This document shows, piece by piece, positions 15,735 to 24,267 of a DNA stretch of 64,000 nucleotides. The notes beneath the pieces are model-generated. The model made no database searches and had not been told where the DNA came from. It saw nothing but the letters and a program-made list of their open reading frames with translations. A program made the translations under genes and the position numbers. Each line of letters opens with the position of its first letter. The first letter of the stretch is position 1. This DNA is from Brevundimonas sp. NIBR11 (GTDB lineage Bacteria; Pseudomonadota; Alphaproteobacteria; Caulobacterales; Caulobacteraceae). The stretch spans positions 2,336,001 through 2,400,000 of the forward strand of contig NZ_CP115465.1 of the NCBI RefSeq assembly GCF_027912535.1, read 5' to 3'.

Positions 15735-16307
15735 ATGGCGCGTGCGCAATTCCAGAAGGGCCAGAAAGTCTGGGTCGAGTGCGTCGGCGCCTGGGCCCAG
15801 ATCGAGAAGGTCCAGCCCGTCTGGGCCAAGGGTTTCGAGGAGCCGGTCAAGGTCACCTATGACGTAGGCCTGGGTCGCGAGTTCCAGGCGAGCGAGCTGA
15901 TGCTGCCGGCCGAGGACGAGACAGGCGCCGAGCTGGGCGACTGGCGGCTGCTGCGGGCGCGCAACAAGTGGCAGCAGGCCGAGGACGTGCCGCATCACCC
16001 CTATCCGGGCACCTATCCGGTCGTGGTCACCGACGCCGCAGACTGGGGCGGCTGGCGCGTGCCGGGGGCCGAGTACGATCGCGATCCCCAGCGGATCGAG
16101 TTCCAGGCCCGGCTGATCGCAGCGGCCCCCCGCCTGATGGAGCTGGCCCAGAGACTGATCGACACGGTGGCGGAGAGCCCCGACGACGCACCGCCCGAGA
16201 CCCTGGCCATGGCGCGTCAGGCGCGCGAGGTGCTCAAGTCCGTGACCGAGGTTCTGGCGCCCGCGCCCGAGGCTGTGGCGCCGGGGACTCGCGCGCACGC
16301 CGCATAG
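15735..16307 (+). CDS. Conserved hypothetical protein, cytoplasmic
   Basis: 190 residues, no signal peptide or membrane segment. The N-terminal half begins MARAQFQKGQKVWVECVGAW and is strand-rich with many tryptophans (AWAQIEKVQPVWAKG, DVGLGREFQASELML), which looks like a small beta-barrel (SH3/Tudor-like) module; residues 110-175 are helical. I do not recognise a named family. Codon usage is typical of local genes. The ATG follows AGGGGTGACT, and that ribosome site is inside a 12-bp inverted repeat, suggesting translational control. It precedes the PleC-like kinase gene by 130 bases. Confidence 0.75.
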   Translation: MARAQFQKGQKVWVECVGAWAQIEKVQPVWAKGFEEPVKVTYDVGLGREFQASELMLPAEDETGAELGDWRLLRARNKWQQAEDVPHHPYPGTYPVVVTDAADWGGWRVPGAEYDRDPQRIEFQARLIAAAPRLMELAQRLIDTVAESPDDAPPETLAMARQAREVLKSVTEVLAPAPEAVAPGTRAHAA

Positions 16308-16436
16308 AAGAGTTTCGTTAACCAAACCTCGACAGGATTCCGCGACGCAGCCTAGATTCCGAAGCGTCGTCGAATCGCCCAACGCCTGACCCTGCCGCCC
16401 CGGCCGGGACGCCGCGAGCATGTCCGGGAGAGAGAT

Positions 16437-18863
16437 TTGCGGGGCGCCGATCGCCGCATTCAGCAGCCGGGACGACGGTCGGGGGACCGTCCCGAAGGAT
16501 TGCCGACTTGGGGGCGGGTGCTGGTTCTCGCCCTGACGCTGGGCCTTGCGATCTATGTCGTCCTGTTCGCGCGCGAGAGCACGCGGCCGGCGCGGGAGGC
16601 CGCGACCCTGAAGGCCGAGGCCCTGCACCGCGACGCCGCCTTGGGAGCCGCGCAGCTGGATGCCGAACTGGCGCGCGCCAGGGCCGGGCTGATCGTCGCC
16701 GCCCAGACCCTTAGGGCCGCGCCGGAGCGGCCGCTCGATGCGCTGGAGGCGGCGCGCGCCATCGCCCCGGACAGCGCCTTCGCCGTCGTGGCTCCCGACG
16801 GAGAGGCCTCGGCCGCGGCCGGAGCCCGCCCCTCCGACTTCCGTCCAGCCGCCGCGTCCGGGACGCCCGGTCCGCGCGCCAGCCATGACCGCACCGCCCT
16901 TCTGACCACGGCGTCCCAGGCCCCGGGCCTGGCGGCCCGCACGCCCGTGGCCGACAACGCCGGAGACCGGACCCTGGTCGTGTCGCCGACCGAAGGGTTG
17001 ATCGCGGGGGCGGCCGGCGCCTCGCTCAGAGAGACCCTGGGGCTTGAACTGTCGACCCTGACCGCCGCCAAGGGGAGTGTTCACGGCGCGCCGAGCGCGC
17101 ACGAGGCCATCGAGGCGGCGGCGGCTCCGGTCGGGGACAGCGGTCTGTCCGTCGTGGCCTGGCGGCCCGAGACGACGGGGGCGGCGGCCATCATCAGCGA
17201 TCTGTGGTTGCTGATCGCGCCCCTGGGGCTGGGGGTGCTGGTGCTGGGACTCGCCGTCATCCAGCGGTGGCGGCAGTCGCGGGCGTCGAGAGCCTGGGCC
17301 GAGACCGAGCACAGGTTCCGCGTCGCCGTCGAGGCGGCGCGCTGCGGCGTCTGGGAGTGGGACCTGAACGAGGGCGAGGTCGTGGTCTCGGACTACATGG
17401 CCGAGCTGCTGGGGCTGCCGGCCGGAGGCACGGTCAGCGCCGAGGCGGTGATGGAGCGGATCGCGCCCCGCTATCGCGATCTGGTCGAGCACGCCCTGCG
17501 TCAGGCCGCGACCTTCGGCGCCTTCGAGGTGACCTTCCCCGTGCCGCTGGCGACCGGCGGCGCGCGCTGGATCGATGCGCGGGGGCAGGCGCGGGGCGCG
17601 CGCGGCGACGAGGGCTTCTCGATGATCCTGGGCGTCGCGCTCGACATCACCGAGGCGCGGCGGGCCAAGGCCCAGGCGCAGTCGGCGGAGAACCGCCTGC
17701 GCGACGGGATCGAGAGCGTGTCGGACGCCTTCGTCCTGTTCGACAAGCACGGCCGGCTGATCCTGTGGAACCAGGCCTTCAAGGACGCCTTTGGGTTCGC
17801 GGACGAGGCCGTTCGTAAGGGCGCCATGAAGGACGAGCTGAACCGCATCGCCGCCCTGGCCATCAAGGAGGAGCGTCCCTCGGCCGAAGGACGCGCCGGG
17901 GCGCGCGAGGTCGAGCTCTACGACGGGCGGGTGCTGCAGCTGGCCGAGCGGTTCACCGGCGACGGGGGAACTGTCGTGACCGCTGCGGACGTCACCGCCA
18001 TCCGCCGTCAGGAGCTGGAGCGGCAGCGCGCGGCCGACAGCTTGCGCACCATGGTCGACCAGCTGGAGACCAGCCAGGAGAAGCTGAGCCTGCTGGCCCG
18101 CAAATACGAGGTCGCCATGACCCGGGCGGAGGCCGCCAACCAGGCCAAGTCCGAGTTCCTGGCCAACATGTCCCACGAGCTACGGACCCCGCTGAACGCC
18201 ATCAACGGCTTCTCGGAGATCATGGCTGGCGAGATGTTCGGCCCGCTGGGCGATCCCAAGTACAAGGGCTATGCCGCCGATATCCTGAAGTCCGGCCAGC
18301 ATCTGCTGAGCCTGATCAACGACATCCTCGACATGGCCAAGATCGAGGCGGGCAAGATGACACTGCACTACGAGCCGGTCGATCTGATCGAGGTATGCGA
18401 GGACGCGATCCGACTGATGCGCGGCAAGGCGCAGGACTCAGGGCTGACCCTGTCCTTGCAGGCGCCAGATCTGCCGGAGATCGACGCCGACTATCGCGGG
18501 CTGAAACAGGTGATGCTGAACCTGATCTCCAACGCGGTGAAGTTCACGCCGGAGGGCGGGGAGATCACGGTGGCCTTGTCACGGCTGGATCAGGACCGGG
18601 TCCGGATCGCGGTCACCGACACCGGCATCGGCATCGCCGCCGCCGATCTGGCGCGTCTGGCCCAGCCCTTCGAACAGGTCGAGGGCCAGCATTCCAAGAC
18701 CACGCAAGGGACCGGTCTCGGCCTGTCGCTGACCAAGGCCCTGATCGAGCTGCACAAGGGCGAGATGCTGATGGAGTCGGAACCGGGCGTGGGCACCACG
18801 GTGAGCTTCGACATTCCGATGAAACGGCCGGTCGCCCCGGTCGAACAGGCGCAGGCGGCCTAG
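16437..18863 (+). CDS. pleC: PleC-like PAS-domain sensor histidine kinase
   Basis: 808-residue hybrid-free sensor kinase. Order: a transmembrane helix (about residues 27-45), an extracytoplasmic region to about 250, a second helix (about 251-275), two PAS domains (about 290-410 and 420-530), a coiled linker, then HisKA with NMSHELRTPLNAINGFSEIM (phospho-acceptor His near 580) and HATPase_c with NLISNAVKFTPEGG, DTGIGI and GTGLGLSL. Layout, size and the H-box region match PleC, the Caulobacter kinase/phosphatase that acts on DivK and PleD in cell-cycle control; DivJ shares the kinase core but not this N-terminus. The TTG start at 16437 after GGGAGAGAGA is uncertain. The pleC name is a good but untested inference. 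Confidence 0.7.
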   Translation: MRGADRRIQQPGRRSGDRPEGLPTWGRVLVLALTLGLAIYVVLFARESTRPAREAATLKAEALHRDAALGAAQLDAELARARAGLIVAAQTLRAAPERPLDALEAARAIAPDSAFAVVAPDGEASAAAGARPSDFRPAAASGTPGPRASHDRTALLTTASQAPGLAARTPVADNAGDRTLVVSPTEGLIAGAAGASLRETLGLELSTLTAAKGSVHGAPSAHEAIEAAAAPVGDSGLSVVAWRPETTGAAAIISDLWLLIAPLGLGVLVLGLAVIQRWRQSRASRAWAETEHRFRVAVEAARCGVWEWDLNEGEVVVSDYMAELLGLPAGGTVSAEAVMERIAPRYRDLVEHALRQAATFGAFEVTFPVPLATGGARWIDARGQARGARGDEGFSMILGVALDITEARRAKAQAQSAENRLRDGIESVSDAFVLFDKHGRLILWNQAFKDAFGFADEAVRKGAMKDELNRIAALAIKEERPSAEGRAGAREVELYDGRVLQLAERFTGDGGTVVTAADVTAIRRQELERQRAADSLRTMVDQLETSQEKLSLLARKYEVAMTRAEAANQAKSEFLANMSHELRTPLNAINGFSEIMAGEMFGPLGDPKYKGYAADILKSGQHLLSLINDILDMAKIEAGKMTLHYEPVDLIEVCEDAIRLMRGKAQDSGLTLSLQAPDLPEIDADYRGLKQVMLNLISNAVKFTPEGGEITVALSRLDQDRVRIAVTDTGIGIAAADLARLAQPFEQVEGQHSKTTQGTGLGLSLTKALIELHKGEMLMESEPGVGTTVSFDIPMKRPVAPVEQAQAA

Positions 18864-18864
18864 A

Positions 18865-18966
18865 TCACCGGGTGAGCCAAGGCTCCAGGACCACGCCGAT
18901 CATCACCAGTATGGCGATGGCGATCACGCCGATCCACACCCACTCCTGAACACGAAAACGCTGCAC
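18865..18966 (-). CDS. 33-residue single-span membrane protein
   Basis: GTG-initiated short ORF: MQRFRVQEWVWIGVIAIAIL, then VMIGVVLEPWLTR. A basic N-terminus is followed by one membrane helix (residues 10-27). GGGGGAT precedes the start at good spacing. The stop lies one base beyond the end of the convergent PleC-like gene. Third positions are mostly G or C. No known family recognised; the basic-hydrophobic-WL pattern is plausible for a small membrane protein, but conservation would have to confirm it. Confidence 0.5.
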   Translation of the reverse strand: MQRFRVQEWVWIGVIAIAILVMIGVVLEPWLTR

Positions 18967-19051
18967 CGATCCCCCAAGGATTTCCCTGTTATCCGTGCGG
19001 TTCTCCAGTGATTTCAGACAGAAGACCACCCCCGACGATTGGGGGGGGCGC

Positions 19052-19561
19052 CTATTTCAGTCGGTCTTCGCCCGCGTGATCCCCACGCCCGCCGCCGCCC
19101 TTGCCGCGATTGTCGAGGATGCGGGCGAAGGCGGCGCGGTCGGCCGGAGAGAGGGTGGCCAGAATGGCGATGGCGTCGGCTTCCAGCGTCCGGCGTGCGC
19201 GCAGTTCGGCGGCGCGCGACTGATCCAGCAGGGCCTCGACGCGAGCGGGGTCATAGGGTTGGGCGGCGGCGGCGGCCACGGCCTGGCGGCGCAGTTCGCG
19301 GGACTGCTGGAAGTCGGGCCGGGCGGCCATTCCGGCGTCGCGCAGGGCCTGTTTGACGGTGACGCGCGCCTCGGGGCTGAGGGCCTGCAGCAGTTCGCGC
19401 GTGGAGGGGCGGCGGTTGTCGGGCCCCTTCTCGTCCATACGGCGTTCCATCCGATCCTGACCGTTCAGGGCGGTGTAGGCGGCGGTGGCGGCGAAGACGT
19501 TGACCGCGACCGAGACGGCCAGGGCGCCGCCGAGAACGATAGCCAGGGTGCGGGCGTTCAT
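19052..19561 (-). CDS. Spy/CnrX-like periplasmic heavy-metal-sensor family protein
   Basis: 169 residues: one N-terminal hydrophobic anchor (about residues 7-30), then an all-helical, Arg/Ala-rich periplasmic part with repeated LSPEAR/LSPADR segments (RELLQALSPEARVTVKQALR, then ILATLSPADRAAFARILDNR). This is the pattern of the Metal_resist/Spy superfamily (CnrX, ZraP). It is the last gene of the operon EF-hand, ECF sigma, anti-sigma, this protein; its ATG overlaps the anti-sigma stop. In CnrYXH-type systems such a protein senses metal and releases the anti-sigma factor, so a sensor role is likely but inferred. Confidence 0.78.
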   Translation of the reverse strand: MNARTLAIVLGGALAVSVAVNVFAATAAYTALNGQDRMERRMDEKGPDNRRPSTRELLQALSPEARVTVKQALRDAGMAARPDFQQSRELRRQAVAAAAAQPYDPARVEALLDQSRAAELRARRTLEADAIAILATLSPADRAAFARILDNRGKGGGGRGDHAGEDRLK

Positions 19562-20007
19562 CCCAGCACCTCGGTCTCGTCGAAACCGCCGAGCAGGGCC
19601 TGTTCCAGCACGGCGTCGGCCTGGCTCTGGGCCGCCAGATGGCCGCCGAGGTTGGTCCCGAAGACCACGCCCGCACAGGCGGCGGCGGCCCAGCCGGCGC
19701 CGCCGATCCACAGCAGCCTGCGCAACGAGGGCCAAGTCGCGCGAGCCTTCAGACTGGCGGCGGCCGCCGAGGCGAGGACGCGATCGCGCAGGGCCATGGA
19801 CACGGTCGGATTGGGCGAGGCGAACAGGGCGGCGTCGGTCAGGCGCGCGTCGAACAGGATGCGTTCGGCCTCCGAATTGGCCTCGATCCAGGCGCGTGCG
19901 GCGTCACGCTCGCTTTCGGGCCAGCGGCGGACGTCGCCGCCGTAGGCATCGGCCATTTCGCCGAAACGCGTCGCGTCCATGCGCTCATCGATGCGCCTGG
20001 GTGTCAT
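19558..20007 (-). CDS. Putative anti-sigma factor, single-span membrane protein
   Basis: 149 residues. A cytoplasmic N-terminal region of about 85 residues with DATRFGEMADAYGGDVRRWP, then one membrane helix (about 97-118, LLWIGGAGWAAAACAGVVFG), then a short periplasmic tail. Its start overlaps the stop of the ECF sigma gene and its stop overlaps the start of the metal-sensor-like gene, each by four bases. Position and topology are those of an anti-sigma factor; there is no HxxxCxxC zinc motif, so it is not of the ZAS type. The assignment rests mostly on context. Confidence 0.7.
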   Translation of the reverse strand: MTPRRIDERMDATRFGEMADAYGGDVRRWPESERDAARAWIEANSEAERILFDARLTDAALFASPNPTVSMALRDRVLASAAAASLKARATWPSLRRLLWIGGAGWAAAACAGVVFGTNLGGHLAAQSQADAVLEQALLGGFDETEVLG

Positions 20008-20657
20008 CCTCGTCCTCCTTCGGCCGCCGGTTCCGCGCCGGGGGCCAGATGCGCCAGGGCCTGTCTGAGGGTCCTGCGACCCCGCGACAACAGGCTTTCC
20101 AGCGCCTCGACACTGACCGACATCAGGCCGGCGGCCTCGATATTGGTCAGCTCCTGATAGTGACACAGCACAATGGCCTCGCGCTGGCGGTGCGGCAGGG
20201 CGGCGAGCGCCCGGTCCACCTGCGCGCCCAGCTGGGCCGCCAGAATGCCGCGATCCGGGGCCGGACCCTCGTCGGGTCGATCCAAGGAAATCTCGGTCGG
20301 AACCTCGCGACGCCGACGCAGGCGGTCGTAGCAAAGGTTCAGCCCCACCCGGTGCAGCCAGGTGTCGAACTTCGCCTTTCCCGGCGTCCAGCGTGGGGCC
20401 TGTTTCCAGGCGCGCAGCAGGGCTTCCTGGGCCACGTCCTCGGCCTCGACGGCGTCGCCCAGCATCCGCTGGGCCAGGGCCAGCATGCGCGGCAGCTTGC
20501 GCGCCACCAGCGCCTGAATGGCCGCGGGGTCGCCCTGACCCACGCGGCGCACCAGATCTTCGTCGGGATCGACGACAGAAGCCAAGCGGTCCCTTTCCCG
20601 ACGTGCAGGCGGATTGGCGACGAAGCGGGACGGCCAGGGAAGCGCGACCGTCCCCAT
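20004..20657 (-). CDS. ECF-type RNA polymerase sigma factor
   Basis: 217 residues. Sigma region 2 runs about residues 35-100 (LARKLPRMLALAQRMLG, then AEDVAQEALLRAWKQAPRW and DTWLHRVGLNLCYDRLRRRR, which read the -10 element), and region 4 about 150-200 (LPHRQREAIVLCHYQELTNI EAAGLMSVSVEALESLLSRGR). A linker of about 30 residues joins them. ATG at 20657 is used, with GGAG before it; longer frames upstream overlap the EF-hand gene. Coupled to the anti-sigma gene by a four-base overlap and four bases downstream of the EF-hand gene. Regulon unknown; metal or envelope stress is suggested by neighbours. Confidence 0.9.
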   Translation of the reverse strand: MGTVALPWPSRFVANPPARRERDRLASVVDPDEDLVRRVGQGDPAAIQALVARKLPRMLALAQRMLGDAVEAEDVAQEALLRAWKQAPRWTPGKAKFDTWLHRVGLNLCYDRLRRRREVPTEISLDRPDEGPAPDRGILAAQLGAQVDRALAALPHRQREAIVLCHYQELTNIEAAGLMSVSVEALESLLSRGRRTLRQALAHLAPGAEPAAEGGRG

Positions 20658-20661
20658 AGTC

Positions 20662-21303
20662 TTACTCCGAAGCGGGCGCGGAAGGCGACGCCTGACGGGC
20701 GGCGCGATGGGCCATCCGTTCGGCGCGGCGCTCCCCGCGCTGTTCACGCATCGCCTGACGGGCGGCGGTGCGTTCCTCGGCGGAGATGACGCCGTCGCGG
20801 TTCGTGTCGACGCGGTCGAACCGGGTCGTCAGACGGGTTCGGACATCGGCGATCGACACGGCCGGCGCTTCGCCGCGCTGCGCCCCTTGGCCGCGATGAC
20901 CGCGCATCCCGGCCCATTGGCCGCGATGACCGCGCGGGCCCTGCATGCGGTGGCCGCGACCCTGGCGGGCGCCGTCGGCGCGGGCTTCGCGCGGAGCGGT
21001 GAACTCCTCACGGCTGATCGCGCCGTCACCATTCTTGTCGAGCGTCTCGAAGCGCGCCGAAACGCGCTGATTCCGGCGGGTGTCCCTGCCCGACTGCCGC
21101 TCCTCGGCGCTGACGGAGCCATCGCGGTTGGCGTCGATCGCGGTCAGGCGGGCGAGGCGGGCGTCGACGAACTCGGCGCGGGTCACCTGACCGTCGCGGT
21201 CGGCGTCTACGCGCGGACCGCGCGGCGCCTGTTGCGCCAGGGCGGACCCGGCGGTGAGCACGGCCAGGGCGGCGACGCCAGCGGCCAGGATGGTTTTCTT
21301 CAT
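20662..21303 (-). CDS. Exported four-EF-hand calcium-binding protein
   Basis: 213 residues. Signal peptide (residues 1-24, AGSALAQ), then four EF-hand loops: DADRDGQVTRAEF, DANRDGSVSAEE, DKNGDGAISREEF and DTNRDGVISAEE, at about residues 33, 57, 89 and 168. Between loops 3 and 4 is a basic, Gly/His/Met-rich linker (RGHRMQGPRGHRGQ) that could bind metal. First gene of the operon with the ECF sigma, anti-sigma and Spy-like genes. A calcium-binding exported protein heading an ECF operon is unusual and may be a sensor or a target. GGAGACGAACAG precedes the ATG. Confidence 0.85.
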   Translation of the reverse strand: MKKTILAAGVAALAVLTAGSALAQQAPRGPRVDADRDGQVTRAEFVDARLARLTAIDANRDGSVSAEERQSGRDTRRNQRVSARFETLDKNGDGAISREEFTAPREARADGARQGRGHRMQGPRGHRGQWAGMRGHRGQGAQRGEAPAVSIADVRTRLTTRFDRVDTNRDGVISAEERTAARQAMREQRGERRAERMAHRAARQASPSAPASE

Positions 21304-21375
21304 CTGTTCGTCTCCGAAAAGAGCGACCGCACATGCGCTCGCAAGACCCCCGTCTTGGAAGGTCTAACGGACGAG

Positions 21376-24267
21376 TTAGGACGATCCGTCGCGGGGTGCA
21401 GGTAGAGCCTTTTCAAAGGCCCGGCGGGCGTCCCTGCGGGTGGTCTCCAGCCGACGCCGCAGCGCCGGGAAGTCCACCTCGCCCGCCGCCTCGGCCAGGC
21501 GGGCACGGAAGGTCTCGCCCTCCCCTTCCGGATCGCCCTTGTCGTCGAAAGCGCAGGCCAGGAGCTGGGCCAGGGCCTGATGCAAGATCCAGCTGTCCTC
21601 CAGCTCGGGATCGTTCGCGAGCTGATCGAGGATGGAGACGCTGAGGGGGCCGCCCGAGGCTGCGGCCTGGAGCTGGCGGAACTGGCCGACGAACTCGGCG
21701 TCCACCAGGCCGCCGGGGATCAGCTTCAGGTCCCAGAAGCCCTTGGCCGGCCGCTCGCGCGCCATCAGGTCGCGCATGGCGCGGACGTCGCCGGCGGTGT
21801 CCACCTCAGGACGCGGGCGACGCAGGGCCGCCTCGATGGCCGCCGTCACCTGTGCGCCGAAGGCCGGATCGCTGGCCCAGGCGACGCGGGCGCGGGTCAG
21901 GGCCATGAACTCCCAGGTCGCGGCCTCGCCGGCGTAATAGGCCTCAAAGCCCGAGAGGGGCACGGACACCGGCCCCTTGGAGCCCGAGGGGCGCAGCCGC
22001 ATGTCGACCTCGTAGAGACCGCCCTCGGCCGTGTGGGCCGAGAGGGCCGAGATCAGTCGCTGGGTGAAGCGGACGTAGAAGACGTCGGGCGACCAGCCCT
22101 TCGCAGCGGAGGTGGCGTCGGACGGCGCGCCATAGACGGTCATCAGGTCGAGGTCGGACCCGGCCGTCATCTCGCGCGACCCGGCCTTGCCCAGGGCGAT
22201 CACCGCGACCGCCCCGGCCATGGCGCCGCCCAGACGCTCGGTCTCGGTCAGGGCCGCCGCCGCCAGGGTGCGCATGACGGCGTCGGCCAGATTGGTGAAC
22301 CCCCGGCCCGCCGCCTCAGGGCCGACGCGGCCCGTCAAGGTCTGCATGCCGATGCGGAAGGCTTGTTCGCGGTGCAGGCGGCGCACGGCGTTCATGGCGC
22401 CCTCGAAGTCGCCAGCGGCTTGCGCCTCCTCGGCCATCTGGTCGAACAGGCCGGTGTTGATCCCGAGCTCGGTCTCGAACCGGACGTCGAGCATGGAATC
22501 CAGCGCCGCCGGATAGCGGCCCAGCGTCCGGGCGAGGCGCGGGGCGAAGGCCATGACGCCGACGATCCGCTCGAACAGCTCGGGCTGGTTCAGGAACAGG
22601 GCCTGGATCTGCACGCCCGCCGACAGGCCGGAGAAGAAGACCGAGAACCGGCGGAAGGCGGCGTCGGCGGCGCCGGTGCGAGCGAGCGCCGTCAGGAGGC
22701 GAGGAGCCAGCCGGGTGAACAGCTCGCGGCCCCGCGCCGACCGGGTCGCGGAGATCCGGCCGTGGTGCCAGGCGCGGATGGTATCGGCCACGGCGCCGGG
22801 TTCGGAGAAGCCCATGCGGCCGAGGGTGGCGAGGGTCTCCGGGTCATTGTCGACGCCGGTGAAGACGAGGCTGCCGAAGGGGGAGGACAGCTCCTCCTCC
22901 CCCTCGAACAGAGCGCCGTAGCGACGATTGACGCCGATCAGGACAGCCTCCACGCCTGCGTCGAAAGCGGCCAGATCGTCTTCTCCCGAGAGGGCGGCGA
23001 CGGCGGCGCGGCGGGTCGGATCGGCGGGCAGGATGTGTGTCTGTTCGTCCTCGAGCATCTGGACGCGGTGTTCGAGGCCGCGCAGCTCGATATAGAAGGC
23101 GGTCAGTTCGGCGGCGACCTCGGCCGGAAGGTGACCCTTGGCGACGAGGGCGGCCAGGGCGTCGACGGTGCGTGAGGACCGCAGCGACGGGTCGCGGCCG
23201 CCGAGGATCAGCTGCTGGGTCTGGGCATAGAACTCGATCTCGCGGATGCCGCCGCGCCCGAGCTTCAGATTGGCGCCGGCCGCCTCCAGTCCCTCGCCGG
23301 TCTTGTGGACGTGGATCTGCCGCTTGATCGACTGGATGTCGAGCACGGCCTGATAGTCGAGGCTGCGGCGCCAGACGAAGGGGACCAGGGCCTTCAGGAA
23401 ATCGCGGGCGGCGTCGAAATCGCCGCAGATGGCGCGGGCCTTGATGAAGGCGGCGCGCTCCCAGTTCTGTCCGACGCCCTCGTAGTAATCCAGCGCCATG
23501 GGCACGGCGACGACGGGCGGAGTCGAGGATGGATCGGGGCGCAGGCGCAGGTCGACGCGGAAGACGTAGCCGTCGGCGGTGCGCTCGCTGAGCAAACCCG
23601 CGACGCCTTGGGCGACGCGGTTCATCAGGCCTTGGGCTTCCGTCCCCTCGGCGAGGACGGGGGCCAGGCGGTCCGGGTCGAAGAAGAGGCTAAGATCGAT
23701 GTCGGAGGAGTAGTTCAGCTCGTTCGCGCCATGCTTGCCCATGGCCAGGCCGAACAAGCCGGGGATGGGGCCCGAGCGGTCGTCGGCGGCGGTCAGGAGC
23801 TTGCCGCGTCGGCGCAGGTCCTCGGCCACGGCGGACAGGGCGGCGCGGGAGGCGACGTCGGCGAAGCGGCTGAGGGCGCCGGTGACCTGATCCAGGCTCC
23901 AGACCCCGCCAAGGTCGGCGAGGGCGGTCAGGAGGTGAAGTTCCGCCTTCAGCTTTCGGAGCGGCGAGCGCATGTCGTCGGCGCCGCCGGTCAGGGCGAT
24001 GGTGCGGGCCGCGATGGTCTCCAGCCGGGCGTCGGGCGCCTCGGTCAGAACGGCGTGCAACATGTCCGGCCAACGGCGAGCGAGGCCGAACAGATAGGGA
24101 GAGGCGGCGAAAACGGGGGCAAGCGCAGGCCAGGCGGCGTCGAGCGTCGCGCTCCAGCCAGCCTCGGCGGCGGCGGGCGTCAGGCGGTCGCGGGCGCGGC
24201 GGGCCGCCTCCGCATCGACGATCGGGCCGCAGGGAGCCAGCCGGTCCAGCAGCGGCGCCTCGGTCAT
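21376..24267 (-). CDS. glnE: Bifunctional glutamine synthetase adenylyltransferase/deadenylase
   Basis: GlnE attaches and removes AMP on glutamine synthetase in answer to nitrogen status signalled by PII. 963 residues, normal length. Two nucleotidyltransferase domains are visible: the N-terminal one with NELNYSSDIDLSLFFDP (about residues 190-206, deadenylase) and the C-terminal one with GSREMTAGSDLDLMTVYG (about 700-717, adenylyltransferase). The conserved RLGRGGIREIEFYAQ is present as KLGRGGIREIEFYAQTQQL. Its start overlaps by four bases the stop of the upstream sensor kinase, so the two are transcribed together. Confidence 0.96.
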   Translation of the reverse strand: MTEAPLLDRLAPCGPIVDAEAARRARDRLTPAAAEAGWSATLDAAWPALAPVFAASPYLFGLARRWPDMLHAVLTEAPDARLETIAARTIALTGGADDMRSPLRKLKAELHLLTALADLGGVWSLDQVTGALSRFADVASRAALSAVAEDLRRRGKLLTAADDRSGPIPGLFGLAMGKHGANELNYSSDIDLSLFFDPDRLAPVLAEGTEAQGLMNRVAQGVAGLLSERTADGYVFRVDLRLRPDPSSTPPVVAVPMALDYYEGVGQNWERAAFIKARAICGDFDAARDFLKALVPFVWRRSLDYQAVLDIQSIKRQIHVHKTGEGLEAAGANLKLGRGGIREIEFYAQTQQLILGGRDPSLRSSRTVDALAALVAKGHLPAEVAAELTAFYIELRGLEHRVQMLEDEQTHILPADPTRRAAVAALSGEDDLAAFDAGVEAVLIGVNRRYGALFEGEEELSSPFGSLVFTGVDNDPETLATLGRMGFSEPGAVADTIRAWHHGRISATRSARGRELFTRLAPRLLTALARTGAADAAFRRFSVFFSGLSAGVQIQALFLNQPELFERIVGVMAFAPRLARTLGRYPAALDSMLDVRFETELGINTGLFDQMAEEAQAAGDFEGAMNAVRRLHREQAFRIGMQTLTGRVGPEAAGRGFTNLADAVMRTLAAAALTETERLGGAMAGAVAVIALGKAGSREMTAGSDLDLMTVYGAPSDATSAAKGWSPDVFYVRFTQRLISALSAHTAEGGLYEVDMRLRPSGSKGPVSVPLSGFEAYYAGEAATWEFMALTRARVAWASDPAFGAQVTAAIEAALRRPRPEVDTAGDVRAMRDLMARERPAKGFWDLKLIPGGLVDAEFVGQFRQLQAAASGGPLSVSILDQLANDPELEDSWILHQALAQLLACAFDDKGDPEGEGETFRARLAEAAGEVDFPALRRRLETTRRDARRAFEKALPAPRDGSS

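Noticed and set aside
16308-16436. TTAACC as a CtrA site before the PleC-like gene
   Set aside because: Only one half-site is present; the TTAA-N7-TTAA full motif was not found here or before 15735 and 33979.
15717-18176. 819-codon minus-strand frame opposite the PleC-like gene
   Set aside because: It spans two intact plus-strand genes and has no recognisable motif.
21580-23175. Long plus-strand frame opposite glnE
   Set aside because: It is a mirror of glnE codon bias; no domain and composition typical of a shadow.
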